From: Burkholderiales bacterium
GTDB lineage: Bacteria > Pseudomonadota > Gammaproteobacteria > Burkholderiales > Burkholderiaceae_C
Assembly: GCA_947462175.1 (NCBI GenBank)
Contig: CANHOE010000136.1
Coordinates: 1-6,928, forward strand
Length of the DNA stretch: 6,928 bases
Direction of reading: 5' to 3'
Shown here: positions 1 through 6,743 of the stretch, piece by piece
Layout of the letters: the number at the start of each line of letters is the position of its first letter
Numbering within the stretch: the first letter of the stretch is position 1
Notes under the pieces: generated by a model
What the model was told of the DNA's origin: nothing
Seen by the model: the letters and a program-made list of their open reading frames with translations, nothing else
The model's database searches: none
Translations under genes and position numbers: made by a program

Positions 1-177
1 ATTCAACGCTTGGTCGCTGCACCTGAGCTGCGTCGCCGTTTCGGAGCGGCCGGGCGTGAGCGGGTGCTGGCGCGCTATGGCTGGCCTTACAGCGTCGACG
101 CGATGCTGCGTTGTTTCGACGAAGTCGTCGTGCGCCACGCGCAGCGGCCCGCGGTGTCGGCAGGCGTTGCCCGATGA
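1..177 (+). CDS. Glycosyltransferase, GT4-like, C-terminal fragment (cut by window start)
   Basis: Frame 1 is open from the first base to a TGA at 175-177 and encodes 58 residues, so the gene begins outside the window. The visible part contains PELRRRFGAAGRERVLARYG followed by W-P-Y-S-V and an amphipathic helix. This is the usual C-terminal end of GT4-family (GT-B fold) glycosyltransferases, in which a retaining enzyme moves a sugar from a nucleotide donor to a growing glycan at the inner face of the membrane. The donor-binding E-x7-E region lies upstream and is not visible, so neither donor nor acceptor can be named. Its stop codon overlaps the start of the next gene (ATGA at 174-177), which suggests translational coupling in one operon. 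The family call rests only on this tail motif; another GT-B family is possible. Confidence 0.72.
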   Translation: MQRLVAAPELRRRFGAAGRERVLARYGWPYSVDAMLRCFDEVVVRHAQRPAVSAGVAR

Positions 178-1208
178 ACGACGCGACGCACACGGTCAGC
201 GTGATCGTGCCCTGCCGCAACGAGCATGCGCACATCGGCTCGTTCTGTGCTGATCTGATGCGCCAGACGCTGCCCGACGGCTGGGCGCTGCAGGTGCTGA
301 TTGCCGATGGCCGCAGTGACGACGGCACGCCTGAACTGCTGCAGTCGCTGTGCGCGGGCGACCCGCGCTTGCAGCTGGTCGACAACCCGCAGCGCATCGT
401 CTCCAGTGGGCTGAACCGCGCGATCGACGCTGCATGCGGCGACGTGATCGTGCGCATGGATGTGCACACCGCTTACGCCGCCGACTACATCACCGAATGC
501 CTGGCTGCCTTGCAGGGCACGGGCGCCACCTGTGTCGGCGGACCCTGGCGACCGGTGGGTGGCGGCTGGCCGCAGGCGGCGATTGCGCTGGCCTTTCAAA
601 GCCGCCTGGGCTCTGGTGGCGCGGCATCTCGGCGTGTGGATTACAGCGGACCGGTCGATACCGTCTATCTCGGGGCCTGGCGTCGGGAGGATTTGCTGCG
701 TCTCGGTGGTTTCGACGAATCTTTGGTTCGCAACCAGGACGACGAACTGAACCTGCGCATCGTGCGGTCGGGCGGTGTCGTGTGGCAGAGCGCGGCCATC
801 CGCTCGACGTATACCCCGCGTGGCTCGTTCCCGGCGCTCTTTCGTCAGTTCTACCAATACGGCTACTGGAAGGTACCGGTGATACGCAAGCACCGGTTGC
901 CTGCGTCACCGCGGCATCTCGCCCCGTTTGCCTTCGTCTCGTGCCTCGTCTTGTTGGTCTTGCTGGCGCCGTGGTCGATGCTGGCGCAATGGGCGCTGAT
1001 GGGGGGGCTTGCGGTTTACGCGCTGGCTGCGCTTGCCAATGCCTCCCTGCTCGCGCGTGCGCCGCATCGGCTGCGCGACACCCTGGGCATTGCATGTGCC
1101 ATCGCCTGCATGCACCTTGGGTATGGCCTGGGCTTCGGCCGGGCGCTGGTCGAGGTGCTGGTGTTGCGTCGCGCGCCGGGTGCGGCAGCCACCCGCCTGA
1201 CGCGCTGA
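174..1208 (+). CDS. Family 2 glycosyltransferase, ExoA-like (succinoglycan-type), with C-terminal membrane segments
   Basis: This 344-residue protein has a GT-A domain starting VSVIVPCRNE (residues 8-17), then ADGRSDDGT (45-52, nucleotide binding) and DNPQRI (70-75). MDVHTAY (95-101) occupies the DxD position as D96-x-H98. GGFDESLVRNQDDELN (178-193) holds the acidic catalytic-base region, and QFYQYGYWK (225-233) stands where processive enzymes carry QxxRW. About three hydrophobic segments follow, near 249-268, 273-292 and 303-322. This order matches ExoA-like enzymes, known in succinoglycan synthesis for adding a glucose to a lipid-linked disaccharide; the linkage made here is unknown. An in-frame TTG lies upstream at 111, but the ATG at 174 was chosen because it coincides with the start of homology and overlaps the preceding stop (ATGA). 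A weak AGG at 162-164 may serve as ribosome binding site. A run of seven Gs (1001-1007) lies in the membrane region. Confidence 0.88.
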   Translation: MNDATHTVSVIVPCRNEHAHIGSFCADLMRQTLPDGWALQVLIADGRSDDGTPELLQSLCAGDPRLQLVDNPQRIVSSGLNRAIDAACGDVIVRMDVHTAYAADYITECLAALQGTGATCVGGPWRPVGGGWPQAAIALAFQSRLGSGGAASRRVDYSGPVDTVYLGAWRREDLLRLGGFDESLVRNQDDELNLRIVRSGGVVWQSAAIRSTYTPRGSFPALFRQFYQYGYWKVPVIRKHRLPASPRHLAPFAFVSCLVLLVLLAPWSMLAQWALMGGLAVYALAALANASLLARAPHRLRDTLGIACAIACMHLGYGLGFGRALVEVLVLRRAPGAAATRLTR

Positions 1209-1231
1209 CACGACGCATTGAGAATTCGCCC

Positions 1232-1951
1232 GTGACCACGACACCCGAGCACCACGATGAACCGACGGCGGTGGCCGAGCGCTATGCCCGACGCGCGGCT
1301 CGCGGCGATGTTGATGACCTTTACAGCCCGCTGCGACCAGAGGTGGTGCTGGCGCGGCAGCAGCGGCAGCGGGTCATGCTGGACCTGCTCTCGCGCCATG
1401 CGGCACAGCCGCTGGACCATTTAAGGGTGCTGGAAATCGGCTGTGGAGCTGGCAGCAACCTGCTCGAGCTCGCCAGCCTCGGCTTCGATGCGAGCCGGCT
1501 GGTCGGCAACGAGTTGCTGCCCGAGCGTGCGGCGGCGGCGCGCGGCCAGTTGCCAGCCGCCACGGCGCTGCATGAAGGCGATGCTTCGGCCTTGTCTTTT
1601 GTCGACGGCAGTTTCGATCTGGTTTATCAGTCGACGGTGTTCAGTTCGCTGCTCGACGACGCCTTCCAGCAGCGGCTGGCCGATGCGATGTGGCGTTGGG
1701 TCAAGCCCGGTGGCGCCGTACTCTGGTACGACTTCACCTACGACAATCCTCGCAACGCCGATGTGCGCGGTGTGCCGTTGGCGCGCGTGCAAGCGTTGTT
1801 CCCGAGGGCCTGCGTCGATGCGCGACGCGTCACGCTGGCCCCGCCGCTCAGTCGCCGAGCGGCCCGCATTCATCCGAGGCTTTGCAGCGTGCTCAACTCG
1901 CTGCCGCTGTTGCGCACACATCTGCTCTGCTGGATCGGCAAACCCCAATGA
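1232..1951 (+). CDS. Class I SAM-dependent methyltransferase
   Basis: The 239-residue product carries a clear SAM-binding motif I, VLEIGCGAG (66-74), in a Rossmann fold. An acidic strand-end follows in GNELLPERA (92-100), then GDAS (117-120), GSFDLVY (126-132) and KPGGAVLWYDF (158-168), matching the Methyltransf_11/class I pattern. The tail YDNPRNADVRG (170-180) resembles methyltransferases often found in polysaccharide clusters. It probably O- or N-methylates a sugar or glycan end, but the substrate cannot be read from the sequence. The start is taken as GTG at 1232, because no ATG or TTG in this frame precedes the conserved N-terminal region after the upstream gene stops; GAGA at 1220-1223 could be its ribosome binding site. 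The gap to the previous gene is 23 bases. Its TGA overlaps the ATG of the aminotransferase. An alternative role on a lipid or small molecule is not excluded. Confidence 0.85.
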   Translation: MTTTPEHHDEPTAVAERYARRAARGDVDDLYSPLRPEVVLARQQRQRVMLDLLSRHAAQPLDHLRVLEIGCGAGSNLLELASLGFDASRLVGNELLPERAAAARGQLPAATALHEGDASALSFVDGSFDLVYQSTVFSSLLDDAFQQRLADAMWRWVKPGGAVLWYDFTYDNPRNADVRGVPLARVQALFPRACVDARRVTLAPPLSRRAARIHPRLCSVLNSLPLLRTHLLCWIGKPQ

Positions 1952-3117
1952 CGCCTGCGCCTCCAAGCCCGTTCATCCCCTTCGCGCTGCCCGACATCGG
2001 CGACGACGAGATCGCCGAAGTGGTCGACACGCTGAAGTCAGGTTGGATCACGACCGGTCCGAAAACGCGGCGCTTCGAAGAGGACTTCAGCGCTTTCCTC
2101 GGGGTGGCAGGTTTGCACGCGATGGCCGTCAACTCGGCCACCGCCGGCCTGCACCTGGCGCTCGAAGCCCTGGGCATCGGCCCGGGTGACGAAGTCATCA
2201 CCACCACCCACACCTTCACCGCCACCGCCGAGGTGGTGCGCTATCTCGGCACCGACGTGGTGCTGGTGGACATCGACCCTGCCACCTTGTGCATCGATGT
2301 CGCAGCGGTCGAGGCGGCGATCACGCCACGCACGAAGGCGGTGATGCCGGTGCACTACGCGGGGCTCGCGGCCGACATGGCCAGGCTGCTGCCGATGGCA
2401 CGACGCCATGGCTTGAAGGTCGTCGAGGACGCGGCGCATGCGCTGCCGACCACTTGTGGTGGCCAACTCGTCGGCACGCTCGGGAGCGACGCTACGGTGT
2501 TCAGCTTCTATGCCAACAAGACCATGACCACAGGCGAAGGCGGCATGGTGGTGACCCGCGACGCCGATCTCGCCAAGCGCATCCAGGTGATGCGCCTGCA
2601 CGGCATCAACCGCGACGCTTTCGACCGCTTCACCGCGAAGGTGCCGAGCTGGTACTACGAGGTCATCGCTCCGGGCTTCAAGTACAACCTGAGTGACATC
2701 GCGTCGGCGATCGGCATTCACCAGCTGAAGCGCGCGATTGCCTTCCAACGTGCCCGTGCCGCCATCGCCGCGCGTTACGACGCGGCCTTCGCTGATCTGC
2801 CGGTCATCACGCCTCCCCAACCTTTGTCCGGCGACATGCACGCCTGGCACCTGTACGTGCTGCGACTGGCCGACGATGCAAAACTGACCCGCGACGAGCT
2901 GATTGAAGGCCTCTATACCGCTGGCATCGGCTGCAGCGTGCACTACATCCCGCTGCACCTGCAGCCGTACTGGCGCGACCGATACAAGTTGCAACCGCAA
3001 CAGTTCCCGCACAGCCAGCACGCCTACGAGCGGATGCTGAGCCTGCCGCTGTACACCCGCATGGGCCCGGCCGAGGTGCAGCGCGTGATCGACGCGGTGC
3101 GCTCGCTGCTGGGCTGA
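1948..3117 (+). CDS. DegT/DnrJ/EryC1/StrS-family nucleotide-sugar aminotransferase (PglE/ArnB-like)
   Basis: This 389-residue PLP enzyme transfers an amino group, normally from glutamate, to the keto carbon of a nucleotide-linked keto sugar. Landmarks are SGWITTGPK (31-39), NSATAGLHLALEALGIGPGD (62-81, cofactor phosphate region), VVEDAAHA (158-165) with D161 positioned for the pyridine nitrogen, and FSFYANKTMTTGEGGM (185-200) with the PLP lysine K191. GFKYNLSD (243-250) and a C-terminal VHYIPLHLQPYW (331-342) follow. The length is typical of the family and every key residue is present. Overall layout resembles ArnB and bacillosamine-type (PglE) enzymes. No other Ara4N gene is visible, while a 4,6-dehydratase and a PglC-like transferase lie just downstream, so a 4-amino-4,6-dideoxy-HexNAc product is the better guess. 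A perosamine- or altrosamine-type amino sugar is also possible. The ATG at 1948 overlaps the methyltransferase stop. Confidence 0.92.
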   Translation: MTPAPPSPFIPFALPDIGDDEIAEVVDTLKSGWITTGPKTRRFEEDFSAFLGVAGLHAMAVNSATAGLHLALEALGIGPGDEVITTTHTFTATAEVVRYLGTDVVLVDIDPATLCIDVAAVEAAITPRTKAVMPVHYAGLAADMARLLPMARRHGLKVVEDAAHALPTTCGGQLVGTLGSDATVFSFYANKTMTTGEGGMVVTRDADLAKRIQVMRLHGINRDAFDRFTAKVPSWYYEVIAPGFKYNLSDIASAIGIHQLKRAIAFQRARAAIAARYDAAFADLPVITPPQPLSGDMHAWHLYVLRLADDAKLTRDELIEGLYTAGIGCSVHYIPLHLQPYWRDRYKLQPQQFPHSQHAYERMLSLPLYTRMGPAEVQRVIDAVRSLLG

Positions 3118-3124
3118 CTGCGCC

Positions 3125-3128
3125 AAGG
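3125..3128 (+). promoter_or_regulatory. Ribosome binding site of the monotopic sugar transferase gene
   Basis: AAGG lies five bases before the ATG at 3134 in an otherwise purine-poor 16-base gap. It is the clearest Shine-Dalgarno-like element on the + strand and supports the chosen start. Confidence 0.5.
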
Positions 3129-3133
3129 CATCG

Positions 3134-3742
3134 ATGGCCAAGCGGCTGTTCGACCTCACCGCCTCGGCTTTCGGCCTGTTGTTGCTGAGCCCGGTCCTGC
3201 TGCTGATGGCCCTTGCGATCAAGCTGGACTCGCCTGGGCCTGTCTTCTTCCGGCAGGTGCGCGTTGGGCGCCACGGCGCTGAGTTCCGCATCCACAAGTT
3301 CCGCACGATGAGGCATCGGGATGCCGGGAGCGAGGCGGCACAGATCACTGTCGGCGCCGATCCCCGCATCACCCGCGTCGGCGCACTGCTGCGTCGCACC
3401 AAGCTCGACGAGTTGGCGCAATTGATCGATGTGTTCGTTGGGCGCATGAGCCTGGTCGGCCCGCGTCCGGAAGTGCCGCGCTATGTCGCGCTGTATCCAT
3501 ATCACTTGCGGGACAAGGTGCTCAGCGTGCGCCCGGGCATCACCGACCCTGCATCGCTGGCCTTCCGCGACGAATCAGCGCTGCTGGCGAGCGTGGCTGA
3601 CCCCGAGCGCGAGTACGTCGAGGTGGTCATGCCGGCCAAGCTGCAACTGTCGGCGCGCTATGTCGACGAGGCCAGCTTCGCCGGCGATCTGCGGCTGATC
3701 GGCGCCACGCTGCGCACGCTGTGGAACGGCACGCCAACATAA
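3134..3742 (+). CDS. Monotopic undecaprenyl-phosphate sugar-1-phosphate transferase (PglC-like, bacterial sugar transferase family)
   Basis: This 202-residue protein is the minimal catalytic form of the bacterial sugar transferase family, without the long N-terminal membrane region of WbaP/WcaJ. It starts KRLFD (3-7) and continues with a hydrophobic re-entrant helix broken at S19-P20. It then shows SPGPVFFRQVRVG (33-45), KFRTM (55-59), LDEL (91-94) with the catalytic Asp-Glu pair D92-E93, and MSLVGPRPE (105-113). Family members move a sugar-1-phosphate from a UDP-sugar to undecaprenyl phosphate at the cytoplasmic face, using a covalent Asp intermediate, and so start glycan assembly. PglC uses UDP-diNAcBac; the aminotransferase before it and dehydratase after it suggest an amino-dideoxy-HexNAc substrate here (inference). 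It starts 16 bases after the aminotransferase. A different UDP-HexNAc or galactose substrate is possible. Confidence 0.93.
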   Translation: MAKRLFDLTASAFGLLLLSPVLLLMALAIKLDSPGPVFFRQVRVGRHGAEFRIHKFRTMRHRDAGSEAAQITVGADPRITRVGALLRRTKLDELAQLIDVFVGRMSLVGPRPEVPRYVALYPYHLRDKVLSVRPGITDPASLAFRDESALLASVADPEREYVEVVMPAKLQLSARYVDEASFAGDLRLIGATLRTLWNGTPT

Positions 3743-3751
3743 TCGCCCCCC

Positions 3752-5629
3752 ATGCTCTGGCATCGCATCGATCGATTTCTGGCCCGTTGGCGCCCGCACC
3801 GCCGGCCGCTGACGCTGCTGATCGACGCCGCGGCGATTGCCGCCTGCTGGAACTTCACCTACCTGTTCCGGCTCGGCTTCGAACGCTGGTGGAGTCACCG
3901 ACCGGGCTACGACGGCTGGGTGCTGCTGGGCGTGATCGTGACCTATCTGGTGGTGTTCTCGCTCGCAGGCGTGCCGCGTGGCATGTGGCGCTTCTCTGGA
4001 TTCGGCGAGGTCAAACGACTGACCTGGAGTTGTGGCATCGCCGGCGCGCTGTGCGCCACGGGCGTTTTGATGCTGCAGCTCTACCAGGTGCCGCGTGCGG
4101 TGCTGGCCCTCCATCCGATCGTCACGCTGATGGGGCTGTGCATGACGCGCATCGCCTACCGCATGCTGTACGAGCATGCGCGCGCACAGATCACCGGCGC
4201 GAGCGGTGATGAGCCCGGCGGACCCCGTCGCGCCATCATCATGGGCGCCGGCGAAGCGGCGCGGCTGCTGGTGGCCGGCCTGCCACAACAGGGCTGGACG
4301 GTGCTGGGTCTGCTCGACGACGACCCCGCCAAGCGCGGCGCGCGCATTTCGGGTGCGCCAGTGCTTGGTCGGTTCGATGAACTGAGCGACCCACGTGTGA
4401 CTGCCGGGGCCACGCACATCATCACCGCGCTGCCGAGTGCCACGGCCTCCCAGCGGCGTCGTGCGATCGAGCTGGCGGCCGCCACTGCGCTGCCGGTGCT
4501 GACGGTGCCCTCGGTCAGCGAGCTGCAGTCGGGCAGCGCGCGGGTCGAGCGCATCCGCGCGATCGAGCCCGACGACCTGCTGGGCCGTGAGCCCGTGGTG
4601 CTCGACGAGGCCGGCATCGCCGAGCTGGTCTCGGGCAAGACGGTGCTGGTCACTGGCGCCGGCGGATCAATCGGTAGCGAGCTGTGTCGGCAGATCGCCC
4701 GCTACGGGCCGGCGCGGCTGGTGCTCTATGAGTTGAGTGAGTTCGCGCTGTACCAGATCGAGCAGCAGCTCGGCGAGTTGCATCCTGGGCTGCCGCTGGT
4801 GCGGCTGATGGGCGATGTGAAGGATCTGGCGCATCTGCGCGCCACCTTCGAGGCGCATCGGCCGCAGCTGGTGTTTCACGCGGCGGCGTTCAAGCACGTG
4901 CCGCTGATGGAAGATGACAACGCCTGGGCCGCGCTGCAGAACAACACGCTGGGTACGCACCATGCCGCGCTCGCCGCCATGGAGAGTGGTGCCGATCGAT
5001 TCGTGATGATCAGCACCGACAAGGCCGTCAACCCGACCAACGTCATGGGCGCCAGCAAGCGTGCGGCCGAGCGGGTGTTGTCGCACCTGGCTACGCGGGG
5101 TTCAGCCACGGTCTTTTCGGCGGTGCGTTTCGGCAACGTGCTGGGCTCGAGCGGCAGCGTGATCCCGAAGTTCAAGGAGCAGATCGCGCGCGGCGGGCCG
5201 GTGACGGTGACGCACCCGGACATCACGCGCTACTTCATGACCATCCCCGAAGCGGTGCGCTTGGTGCTGCAGTCGGCGGTGCTGGCGCGCAGCGGGCAGG
5301 TCTATGTGCTGGACATGGGTGAACCCGTGAAGATCGTGGAACTCGCGCGCGACCTGATCCGCCTCGCTGGCCACCGCGAGCGCGAGATCGGCATCGTCTT
5401 CAGCGGCCTGCGGCCCGGTGAAAAGCTCTACGAGGAACTGCTCGCCGACGACGACCTGACGCAGCCCTCCGCCCACCCGCGGCTGCGCATCGCACGGCTC
5501 AATGACGACGCCACCGAGGGATGGACGCACGAGCTGCTGCACTGGCTCGCCCAGCCGCAGCACGGGCGAACCCCCGTTGATCAACGCACTGCGCTGGCCC
5601 GCTTCGTTCCCGAATACCAGCCGCGCTGA
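3752..5629 (+). CDS. Membrane-anchored nucleotide-sugar 4,6-dehydratase (PglF/WbpM/CapD-like)
   Basis: The 625-residue length and layout are those of the long dehydratase class. About four membrane helices lie in residues 20-140. A first Rossmann-like domain follows, with AIIMGAGEAARLL (161-173) and VLGLLDDDP (184-192). A second, catalytic SDR domain begins TVLVTGAGGSIGSE (297-310). FHAAAFKHVPLMED (375-388), STDKAVNPTNVMGASK (421-436) and the C-terminal RPGEKLYEELL (554-564) are all hallmarks. Relatives remove water from UDP-GlcNAc to give UDP-4-keto-6-deoxy-HexNAc, which an aminotransferase can use. T422, D423 and K424 sit at the catalytic positions, and M432 replaces the usual SDR tyrosine, as in PglF and WbpM. 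The ATG at 3752 is nine bases after the preceding stop but has no Shine-Dalgarno sequence, only a C run, so the start is less firm than the product. The substrate, UDP-GlcNAc, is inferred from family knowledge. Confidence 0.93.
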   Translation: MLWHRIDRFLARWRPHRRPLTLLIDAAAIAACWNFTYLFRLGFERWWSHRPGYDGWVLLGVIVTYLVVFSLAGVPRGMWRFSGFGEVKRLTWSCGIAGALCATGVLMLQLYQVPRAVLALHPIVTLMGLCMTRIAYRMLYEHARAQITGASGDEPGGPRRAIIMGAGEAARLLVAGLPQQGWTVLGLLDDDPAKRGARISGAPVLGRFDELSDPRVTAGATHIITALPSATASQRRRAIELAAATALPVLTVPSVSELQSGSARVERIRAIEPDDLLGREPVVLDEAGIAELVSGKTVLVTGAGGSIGSELCRQIARYGPARLVLYELSEFALYQIEQQLGELHPGLPLVRLMGDVKDLAHLRATFEAHRPQLVFHAAAFKHVPLMEDDNAWAALQNNTLGTHHAALAAMESGADRFVMISTDKAVNPTNVMGASKRAAERVLSHLATRGSATVFSAVRFGNVLGSSGSVIPKFKEQIARGGPVTVTHPDITRYFMTIPEAVRLVLQSAVLARSGQVYVLDMGEPVKIVELARDLIRLAGHREREIGIVFSGLRPGEKLYEELLADDDLTQPSAHPRLRIARLNDDATEGWTHELLHWLAQPQHGRTPVDQRTALARFVPEYQPR

Positions 5630-5644
5630 ACGCTACTTGGGCAC

Positions 5645-5660
5645 CGCCGATTCAACGGCG
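5645..5660. terminator. Weak hairpin at the convergent gene junction
   Basis: CGCCG (5645-5649) and CGGCG (5656-5660) form a five-pair stem with a six-base loop in the short space between the converging dehydratase and polytopic transferase genes. A second inverted pair, GCCGCGC (5620-5626) and GCGCGGC (5658-5664), competes for part of the same bases with a much larger loop. There is no T run on either side, and the element overlaps the last codons of the - strand gene. It may slow transcription in both directions, but in such GC-rich DNA it could be chance. Confidence 0.2.
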
Positions 5661-6743
5661 CGGCAACAGCCACTTCGGCGCCCTGAAGCGCACGATGCGC
5701 CAGTACAGCACCACGTACGACACCATGAACAGCGCCAGGAAACCGGTCAGCACCGTCGTGTTTCGCCACCAGAGCACAGCCGGGATCACCGACAGGCTGC
5801 ACAGCAGCCAGAGGTAGGGCGAGGTCAGCGAATTGCGCACGGTGAGCCGGTTCGACGCGGCCTCACCGATCATTTGCCGCACCAGACGGCGGTGGATCAA
5901 GCTGTGCATGTGGATGCCGTCAGGCTGCGACGAGGCCACCCCCTTGAGCACCTTGCGCCGGTACATCGAGAACAGCGTCTCGAAGATCGGGTAGGCACAC
6001 AGCAGCAGCGGAAACAGCGGCGAAACGTCGGCATTACGCACGATCAGCAGCACCCCCAACTCTGCGACCATGAATCCGAGCAGGTAGGCGCCGCCATCGC
6101 CCAGGAAGATCAGACCGCCAGGGAAGTTCCAGACGAAGAAGCCCAGCACGGCGCCCGCCGAGATCAAGGCGGCGGTCAGTACCAGGCGGTCCTGCACCTG
6201 CAGCCCCACGTACGCCAATGCCATCAACATGATCAGCACGCACATCGAGGCCAGGCCGTTGAAGCCATCAATGATGTTGATCGAGTTGGACACGCCGGCC
6301 ACCACCAGCAGCGTCAGCGCTACGGCGAACGGCTCAAGTTGTATGAGCGTGTCGACGCCAGGGATGGCGGTATGGCGCACAACGGTCTCCAGCAGCCACA
6401 CCGCGAGGGCGGCCGAAATGACCGCGGCAATCAGGCGCAAGGACGGTGACACCTTTTTCGTCAGGTCTTCGGCGAAACCAGCCATGAACGCGGGCAGCGC
6501 AGCCGCCAGCAACAACCACAGCGACTCGCTGAGCGCTGGCCGTGTGAACTGTGCCAACAGTGCTCCAGCGAACAGGGCCAGCAGTACACCGACACCGCCG
6601 ATGCGCGGGACAGGGCGGGTGTGAAACTTCTGCGGCCCCGAGATCTCCGTGTCGCCCCAGAGTCCTCGGTCGCGATCGGCAGAGCGCAGCACTGCCAGGG
6701 TGCTCAGCAGCGATACCGCGAAGCTCAGCAGCAGAAAACTCAT
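5652..6743 (-). CDS. Polytopic polyprenyl-phosphate HexNAc-1-phosphate transferase (WecA/MraY family)
   Basis: This 363-residue protein has about ten or eleven hydrophobic segments and the signature loops of the WecA/MraY family. These are HTRPVPRIGG (41-50), EDLTKKVSP (92-100) at the usual DDxxK position, SNSINIIDGFNGLA (152-165) with D159, FLGDGGAYLLG (213-223) with D216, and DGIHMHSLIHRR (275-286), the His-rich substrate loop. The family transfers GlcNAc-1-P or a related HexNAc-1-P from the UDP-sugar to undecaprenyl phosphate at the inner membrane, starting O-antigen, enterobacterial common antigen or teichoic-type glycans. MraY itself is unlikely because this gene sits with sugar genes, not murein genes. 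The ATG at 6743 is the only candidate start after the upstream rmlC stop in this frame; no clear ribosome binding site is seen. The gene converges on the + strand operon with 22 bases between stops. E92 replaces the first Asp of the usual DD pair. The exact UDP-sugar is unknown. Confidence 0.9.
   Translation of the reverse strand: MSFLLLSFAVSLLSTLAVLRSADRDRGLWGDTEISGPQKFHTRPVPRIGGVGVLLALFAGALLAQFTRPALSESLWLLLAAALPAFMAGFAEDLTKKVSPSLRLIAAVISAALAVWLLETVVRHTAIPGVDTLIQLEPFAVALTLLVVAGVSNSINIIDGFNGLASMCVLIMLMALAYVGLQVQDRLVLTAALISAGAVLGFFVWNFPGGLIFLGDGGAYLLGFMVAELGVLLIVRNADVSPLFPLLLCAYPIFETLFSMYRRKVLKGVASSQPDGIHMHSLIHRRLVRQMIGEAASNRLTVRNSLTSPYLWLLCSLSVIPAVLWWRNTTVLTGFLALFMVSYVVLYWRIVRFRAPKWLLPRR

Noticed and set aside
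87..893. Open frame on the - strand (268 codons) opposite the ExoA-like glycosyltransferase
   Set aside because: No domain is recognisable, and the + strand gene in the same place has a full set of GT2 motifs.
350..1231. Upstream extension of the methyltransferase frame across the glycosyltransferase gene
   Set aside because: This part reads as a low-complexity Arg/Ala/Cys shadow of the ExoA-like gene. The methyltransferase homology begins after the GTG at 1232.
2038..3447. Long open frame on the - strand (469 codons) across the aminotransferase and sugar transferase genes
   Set aside because: It lies opposite two genes with clear conserved motifs, its translation has no recognisable domain, and long antisense frames are expected in DNA this rich in G and C.
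3767..3776. Perfect palindrome ATCGATCGAT near the dehydratase start
   Set aside because: It is inside codons for H-R-I-D-R-F, has no second copy or operator-like context, and is best explained by coding sequence.
5502..6449. Open frame on the + strand (315 codons) rich in His, Gln and Arg
   Set aside because: It is the antisense shadow of the polytopic transferase; the skewed composition comes from reading a GC-rich membrane-protein gene backwards.
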